From positions 1-5,627 of the forward strand of contig JAHEZR010000063.1 in NCBI GenBank assembly GCA_023251005.1: a stretch of DNA of 5,627 bases, in the 5' to 3' direction. This document shows positions 1 through 3,404 of the stretch, piece after piece (the first letter of the stretch is position 1; each line of letters starts with the position of its first letter). The notes beneath the pieces are model-generated. The model did not search any database. It was given only the letters and a program-made list of their open reading frames with translations, and was not told the DNA's origin. The DNA is from Ignavibacteriota bacterium (GTDB taxonomy: Bacteria > Bacteroidota > UBA10030 > JAHEZR01). The translations under genes and the position numbers were made by a program.

Positions 1-2075
1 CGATGGCAGTGTTCCTAAAGGAGTACCCTGACATCCATTGTACGATCAATCTGAGTCCTGTCCTTCTCCTCCAGCTTGAGGAATACTATGTGAAGCGATT
101 AAAGCCAACCATAGACCTCAAACCCACAAGGGTTAGGAAGGATTTCCTCTCGGACGGGATTGCGGAAATCAGTGACCCCTGGATTGAGCTGGCACTGAAA
201 GATACGGATTCTTTCAGCGAGCTTGATCGTCAAATCCTTCTTGATGGTGCGTGGAATGCCTTTAGCGTTAGTGATGAGACCTTTCGTCGCTTCCCTGAGT
301 TTAATCAGCTTAGGGAGAAGTGTCAGAAGGATCCACGGGCGCTAACTGTTGATGACCTGCGGTTGATCAAGTTCTGGTTTTTCCTTGTATATTTCGATCC
401 AGTATTCTTGACAAAGCAAGTCCGGTTGCCGGATGGAAGCTGGGTAAACTTGCGAAAATTTCTCAAGCGAGATCAGAATGGTCACTACCATCTGAAAAAG
501 ATTATCACGGAAGACGATTGCAAGAAGATCGTGGGAGAAGCGTTTAAGGTCCTGTCCAACATTGTACCGATTCATAAGCTGCTTATGTATGGAGTACGGA
601 CGAGGCGAGCGCAAAAGTATTCTGGCCAAGTCGAGCTTTCCACGATGCCATTCTTTCATCCGATTTTACCTCTCATCTATGATTCCGAAGCGGCCAAACT
701 CTCTCGGCCGGGGAGCCCGTTGCCAGCACGGTTCAGCTTTCCGAGTGATGCCGATCTTCAAGTGAAATTAGCCGTAAGTTTCTTTAAGAAACTTTTCGGG
801 GTAGCTCCACGAGGAATGTGGCCAGCAGAGGGAGGTGTGTCTCAAGATATCCTACCGTTGTTCGTGAACCACGGCATTCGCTGGATTGCGACCGACGAGA
901 AAATACTTGGACTGTCAAGACCTACAGGTCAATCAAAATATTCACCTTATATTATGAGGCAGGGAGAAAGTTCAACTGACTTCTTGGTAATTTTCTTTCG
1001 TGACACAGAGCTATCCGACAAGATTGGCTTCACCTACAAGGATTACTATCCGAAAGTTGCAGGGCAAGATTTTCTCGAGTCTCTTCTTGTCCATTCGCCG
1101 AAAACAGATGAGGGTGATAGGATAGTGACGGTGATCTTGGATGGTGAGAACGCATGGGAATGGTATCGTCACGACGAACAAGGACGCGGCTTCCTTCGCG
1201 AATTGTACCTAGGTTTATCTCAACTGTATCGAGAGCGAAGGGTTATTACGACTACACCTACCGAGTATCTCGAAGGGAACCCGAAGCGGGGCATTCCTCC
1301 TCATCCTCCACAGATGCTTCCGGCGATCGATAGGCTCTGGCCTGGCTCGTGGGTTAATGCAAACTTTGATACTTGGATAGGAGAGTCAGAGAAGAACGCT
1401 GGATGGGAATTCTTGAAAAAAGCACGTGAAGCTCTGGAGAAAACGGGATTTTCTCCTCCTAAGTCTTTGCCTCGAATACTTGCGAAGGGTGGGAAGAAGT
1501 GGTTCACGTATAAAGCTTGGATAGAACTCCTTGCCGCAGAAGGATCGGATTGGTTCTGGTGGATGGGAAGCGAACAAGACCAAGCAGCGATGAGAACGAT
1601 TTTCATTAATCATCTAAAGTCGGTCTATGATTTTGCCAACTGCGCGGGCGCTAATCTTGTTCCTCCAGATTTTGAATCCCTTATACGGAAGAATCAGAAA
1701 CAGGTTCCGCCAAACGGGACGATGCGAAGGAGTGCTGATGACGAAGTGCAAGTGAGATTCCAGTGCGACGCACGGCATGTTCGAGTACGAGATGCCATTT
1801 GTATTGTCGGTAATCACCCATCGCTTGGAGATTGGATACCGAACAAAATCAAAATGTATGACGATGGGACACACGGTGATCAGCAAGCGGGCGATGGGAT
1901 TTGGACGTTGGAACTCTCGTTCCCACCCAGTACTGAGATTGTTTATAAATTCACAAATAGTGGAATAGGAGGTGGGTGGGGAGTGAGTGACGAGATTCCG
2001 GGGAAAAACAGAAGGATCGAGATCGGCTCGAAATCACCGACGATCGAACTTCTTGATATCTTTGGTAGGCTTTAA
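1..2075 (+). CDS. GH57 glycoside hydrolase with C-terminal CBM20-like starch-binding domain, 5' partial
   Basis: Retaining glycoside hydrolase of family GH57, expected to cleave or transfer alpha-1,4-glucan (amylase or glucanotransferase type). The first full codon is at 3; residues are counted from that ATG. It is probably an internal Met, because the family's N-terminal strand with its His-Gln-Pro motif is absent and the sequence opens in the conserved stretch MAVFLKEYPDIHCTINLSP. About 35-40 residues are likely missing. Visible GH57 motifs are TMPFFHPILPL (214-224), MWPAEGG with the likely nucleophile E276, ATDEK (296-300), VILDGENAWEWY with likely acid/base D380, DTWIGESEKNAGW (456-468) and EGSDWFWW (513-520). 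Residues about 582-680 form a separate beta domain (VGNHPSLGDW, GDGIWTLEL) resembling CBM20, with W611 and W634 as candidate sugar-stacking residues. The exact specificity cannot be read from the sequence. With the N-terminus missing, a signal peptide can be neither shown nor excluded. TAA ends the frame at 2073-2075. Confidence 0.9.
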   Translation, partial: MAVFLKEYPDIHCTINLSPVLLLQLEEYYVKRLKPTIDLKPTRVRKDFLSDGIAEISDPWIELALKDTDSFSELDRQILLDGAWNAFSVSDETFRRFPEFNQLREKCQKDPRALTVDDLRLIKFWFFLVYFDPVFLTKQVRLPDGSWVNLRKFLKRDQNGHYHLKKIITEDDCKKIVGEAFKVLSNIVPIHKLLMYGVRTRRAQKYSGQVELSTMPFFHPILPLIYDSEAAKLSRPGSPLPARFSFPSDADLQVKLAVSFFKKLFGVAPRGMWPAEGGVSQDILPLFVNHGIRWIATDEKILGLSRPTGQSKYSPYIMRQGESSTDFLVIFFRDTELSDKIGFTYKDYYPKVAGQDFLESLLVHSPKTDEGDRIVTVILDGENAWEWYRHDEQGRGFLRELYLGLSQLYRERRVITTTPTEYLEGNPKRGIPPHPPQMLPAIDRLWPGSWVNANFDTWIGESEKNAGWEFLKKAREALEKTGFSPPKSLPRILAKGGKKWFTYKAWIELLAAEGSDWFWWMGSEQDQAAMRTIFINHLKSVYDFANCAGANLVPPDFESLIRKNQKQVPPNGTMRRSADDEVQVRFQCDARHVRVRDAICIVGNHPSLGDWIPNKIKMYDDGTHGDQQAGDGIWTLELSFPPSTEIVYKFTNSGIGGGWGVSDEIPGKNRRIEIGSKSPTIELLDIFGRL

Positions 2076-2092
2076 CCGAAAAGGATTGCCCA

Positions 2093-2120
2093 TTGACTTT
2101 CTCGGAAAGTTGTCTAAATT
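2093..2120 (+). promoter_or_regulatory. Possible sigma70 promoter with overlapping inverted repeat, upstream of the DUF962 gene
   Basis: TTGACT (2093-2098) is followed after 16 bases by TAAATT (2115-2120), a 5/6 and a 4/6 match to the consensus hexamers. A perfect 6+6 inverted repeat, ACTTTC-TCG-GAAAGT (2096-2110), overlaps the -35 element and the spacer. That is where a repressor operator would sit, but it could also be a short hairpin at the end of the GH57 transcript. No T-run follows, so it is a poor intrinsic terminator. The promoter role is inferred from sequence match and position only. Confidence 0.35.
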
Positions 2121-2147
2121 CCTAAAGCATTCTCGACATTTGACTCA

Positions 2148-2486
2148 ATGATGGAAACCAAAACTTACCGGAGTTTTTCTGAGTTCTGGCCGTATTATGT
2201 CTCTGAGCACAGCAAGCTGGGGACTCGCCGCTTGCACTTTCTCGGGACCAGCCTTGGTCTTCTGCTCCTGCTAATCTTTTTTGTGACTGGACCGTGGTGG
2301 TTGGTTCTCCTTGCCTTGATCAGCGGATACCTCTTTGCATGGATTGGTCATTTTGTCGTGGAAAGGAACATGCCCGCGACTTTCAAGTATCCACTCTACT
2401 CTCTGGCAGGCGACCTCAAGATGTTTGTACTGATTTGTGTTGGCAAAATGGAGGAGGAAGTGAAACGGCGCACGTCAGCCAGGTGA
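2148..2486 (+). CDS. DUF962 / Mpo1-like small membrane protein
   Basis: A 112-residue protein of the DUF962 (Mpo1-like) family. Family landmarks are an N-terminal FSEFWPYYVSEHS with H21, then RRLHFLG with H30, and a second half with GHFVVERNMPATFKYPLYSL (H68, E72, N74, P75) and GDLKMF. Two hydrophobic stretches, about residues 31-47 and 49-67, look like membrane segments. A charged tail (MEEEVKRR) probably lies in the cytoplasm. The yeast relative Mpo1 is an Fe(II)-dependent dioxygenase acting on 2-hydroxy fatty acids in alpha-oxidation, and its conserved histidines matter. Bacterial members are largely uncharacterised, so that reaction is only a possibility here. The start is ATG 2148 or the adjacent ATG 2151. 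Neither has a recognisable Shine-Dalgarno sequence, which is odd given the clear ones before the two downstream genes. Length is normal for the family. It lies 72 bases after GH57 and 158 before the ferredoxin. Confidence 0.88.
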   Translation: MMETKTYRSFSEFWPYYVSEHSKLGTRRLHFLGTSLGLLLLLIFFVTGPWWLVLLALISGYLFAWIGHFVVERNMPATFKYPLYSLAGDLKMFVLICVGKMEEEVKRRTSAR

Positions 2487-2510
2487 ACCCTGCAGCCAGA
2501 TTCCATCCAA

Positions 2511-2535
2511 TCTCTGAGAATATTCTTTCCAGAGA
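2511..2535 (+). terminator. Weak hairpin after the DUF962 gene, possible terminator
   Basis: TCTCTG (2511-2516) and CAGAGA (2530-2535) are perfect inverted repeats. The loop between them contains a 10-base palindrome, AGAATATTCT (2517-2526), that could extend the stem internally. It begins 24 bases after the DUF962 stop codon. The stem is short and the only T-run (TTTTT, 2543-2547) starts seven bases past it, so termination would be weak at best. It could be chance. Confidence 0.25.
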
Positions 2536-2536
2536 C

Positions 2537-2565
2537 TTGACATTTTTCAAAAATTCTCTTATCGT
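2537..2565 (+). promoter_or_regulatory. Sigma70-like promoter for the ferredoxin gene
   Basis: A perfect -35 hexamer TTGACA (2537-2542) is separated by the ideal 17 bases from TATCGT (2560-2565), which keeps the key first two and last positions of the -10 consensus. Transcription would begin near 2572, leaving an untranslated leader of about 70 bases before the ferredoxin ATG at 2645. The spacer contains ATTTTT-C-AAAAAT (2542-2554), an AT-rich palindrome. This is the best promoter match I found in the gaps and implies that the ferredoxin can be transcribed on its own. Confidence 0.5.
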
Positions 2566-2624
2566 TTGTCTGATTTTCTGCTCCAATCCTATATTGCGAA
2601 TCCATCCGAAGCAGGTAAACCTTA

Positions 2625-2633
2625 AGAAAGGAG
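2625..2633 (+). promoter_or_regulatory. Ribosome binding site of the ferredoxin gene, in a possible hairpin loop
   Basis: AGAAAGGAG is a strong Shine-Dalgarno match, 11 bases before the ATG at 2645. It is flanked by TTAAG (2622-2626) and CTTAA (2634-2638), which can pair as a five-base stem presenting AAAGGAG as the loop. The site fixes the ferredoxin start. Confidence 0.65.
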
Positions 2634-2644
2634 CTTAAAGACTC

Positions 2645-3001
2645 ATGACGTGGGTCATTACAAAACTGTGTATCGATTGTAAAGACATTGAGTGTGTGGA
2701 CGTTTGTCCCGTGAATTGTATTTACGAGTTAAATGTTCCTGACGAGAAATGGGCAAATCAGCTTTACATCCATCCGGATGAATGTATCAACTGTGCCGCT
2801 TGTGAGCCTGCCTGTCCGTGGCAGGCGATCTTTGAGGATGCACAGGTCCCTGAAGTTTTCAAAGAGGATATCGAACTGAACGCCCAGATTTTCAAAGACC
2901 ATCCATCAGAGCACTTCACTATCGAAGCCCATGTATTGAGGACGCATCCGACAGCCGAAGAGGTTGAAGAGAACAAGAAGAAATGGGGAATGATCAAATA
3001 A
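2645..3001 (+). CDS. Seven-iron ferredoxin (3Fe-4S / 4Fe-4S), FdxA-like
   Basis: Small soluble cytoplasmic electron carrier of 118 residues. The cysteine pattern is that of seven-iron ferredoxins such as Azotobacter FdI. The first motif is C9-x2-C12-x4-C17-x3-C21-P, with C25 after it; the second is C47-x2-C50-x2-C53-x3-C57-P. By analogy with FdI, C9, C17 and C57 hold the 3Fe-4S cluster, and C21, C47, C50 and C53 the 4Fe-4S cluster, leaving C12 and C25 free. If C12 acts as a ligand instead, the protein would carry two 4Fe-4S clusters. The loop between the motifs (about residues 28-41, with PDEKWAN) is longer than in short family members. The acidic tail (about 64-118) contains EVFKEDIELN and a Lys-rich end, and is the usual C-terminal extension of the FdxA type. 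The start at ATG 2645 is supported by the ribosome binding site and by MTWVITKLC, the normal family N-terminus. The electron partner cannot be told from the neighbours; the gene appears to be a single transcription unit. Confidence 0.93.
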   Translation: MTWVITKLCIDCKDIECVDVCPVNCIYELNVPDEKWANQLYIHPDECINCAACEPACPWQAIFEDAQVPEVFKEDIELNAQIFKDHPSEHFTIEAHVLRTHPTAEEVEENKKKWGMIK

Positions 3002-3057
3002 GAACCTTTTAGGTGATTCAAAAACGCAGCCAAGCCCGGTTCAATCAGACCTATCTT

Positions 3058-3065
3058 CCCCCCCC
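3058..3065 (+). repeat. Eight-C homopolymer tract
   Basis: CCCCCCCC lies 57 bases after the ferredoxin stop, outside any supported gene. Such runs are prone to slippage and sequencing error; no functional role is evident here. Confidence 0.5.
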
Positions 3066-3212
3066 AGTTCTCGATTCCCGCTGCGATCTAATATCGGATA
3101 GCGGTTAGGTCCCAGGTGTCCCAATTCATTTTCTTCAGTTACTCTAAAGGCGTTTGTCCAGTCATGATGTTGTCTCTCGGGTGAGCCCGCGGCGTCATCT
3201 TTCCTCAATCGT

Positions 3213-3249
3213 GAATAAATGCTTTTCAGAGAAATCAGCAGAATAAATG
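3213..3249 (+). repeat. Direct repeat GAATAAATG x2 flanking a small hairpin, GH116 leader
   Basis: GAATAAATG occurs exactly at 3213-3221 and 3241-3249, 28 bases apart start to start. Between the copies, GCTTTTC (3221-3227) can pair with GAAA (3231-3234) plus AGC (3237-3239) across an AGA loop, with a two-base bulge. The element lies 54 bases upstream of the proposed TTG start. It could be a paired regulator site or a leader structure; chance duplication in AT-rich DNA is also possible. Confidence 0.4.
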
Positions 3250-3288
3250 TGAAGAAGTTGCGAGCGAAATGAATTCTGGCATCTCGAC

Positions 3289-3297
3289 AAGGGTGAG
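3289..3297 (+). promoter_or_regulatory. Ribosome binding site deciding the GH116 TTG start
   Basis: AAGGGTGAG resembles the consensus AAGGAGGTGA with two bases missing; its GGTGA part matches the 16S tail. It ends five bases before TTG 3303. An in-frame TGA at 3294-3296 lies inside it, so the GH116 frame cannot begin further upstream. This site supports TTG 3303 over ATG 3429, which is preceded only by the weak AATGGAAAG. Confidence 0.55.
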
Positions 3298-3302
3298 TTC
3301 CA

Positions 3303-3404
3303 TTGCGTAGGCATCGGAGAAAGATTTCTCGTCGCGATTTTGGGAAGCTTGTTGGATTAACGCTCCCACTTGCGGCAATCGGACCGGGTGTATTAGGAAG
3401 TTCG
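3303..3404 (+). other. Twin-arginine (Tat) signal peptide of the GH116 enzyme
   Basis: Translation from TTG 3303 gives a basic n-region (MRRHRRKI), the Tat motif SRRDFGK at residues 9-15, and a weakly hydrophobic h-region LVGLTLPLAAIGPGVLG (16-32). This is the order and mild hydrophobicity expected of Tat, not Sec, signals. No clean AxA cleavage site follows, so the signal may be cleaved at a non-standard place or stay as a membrane anchor. The stretch would be lost if the gene were started at ATG 3429 (residue 43). Confidence 0.8.

Larger units (their letters stand above)
3002..3302. other. 301-base gap before GH116; no convincing gene
   Basis: Three + strand frames show only very short open stretches here, for example a 17-codon ATG frame at 3219-3272 without a ribosome binding site. 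A long minus-strand frame crosses the gap but looks like an antisense shadow. The gap contains an eight-C run (3058-3065). It also has overlapping short inverted repeats: CCGCT/AGCGG (3078-3082 and 3100-3104) and GATCTAA/TTAGGTC (3085-3091 and 3105-3111, one wobble). Further on are a duplicated GAATAAATG with a hairpin between the copies, and the GH116 ribosome binding site at the end. I found no good -35/-10 pair. No intrinsic terminator with a T-run is visible after the ferredoxin. Confidence 0.6.

Noticed and set aside
2294..2638. 114-residue + strand frame overlapping DUF962 and the following gap
   Set aside because: Its first half is the DUF962 gene in another frame, it lacks a ribosome binding site, and its tail runs through the ferredoxin promoter and leader.
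3178..3189. CGGG-TGAG-CCCG hairpin as ferredoxin terminator
   Set aside because: Only four base pairs, 177 bases after the stop, and not followed by a T-run.
3219..3272. 17-codon + strand ATG frame in the GH116 leader, a possible leader peptide
   Set aside because: No ribosome binding site, no codon run typical of attenuator peptides, and its start is part of the duplicated GAATAAATG.
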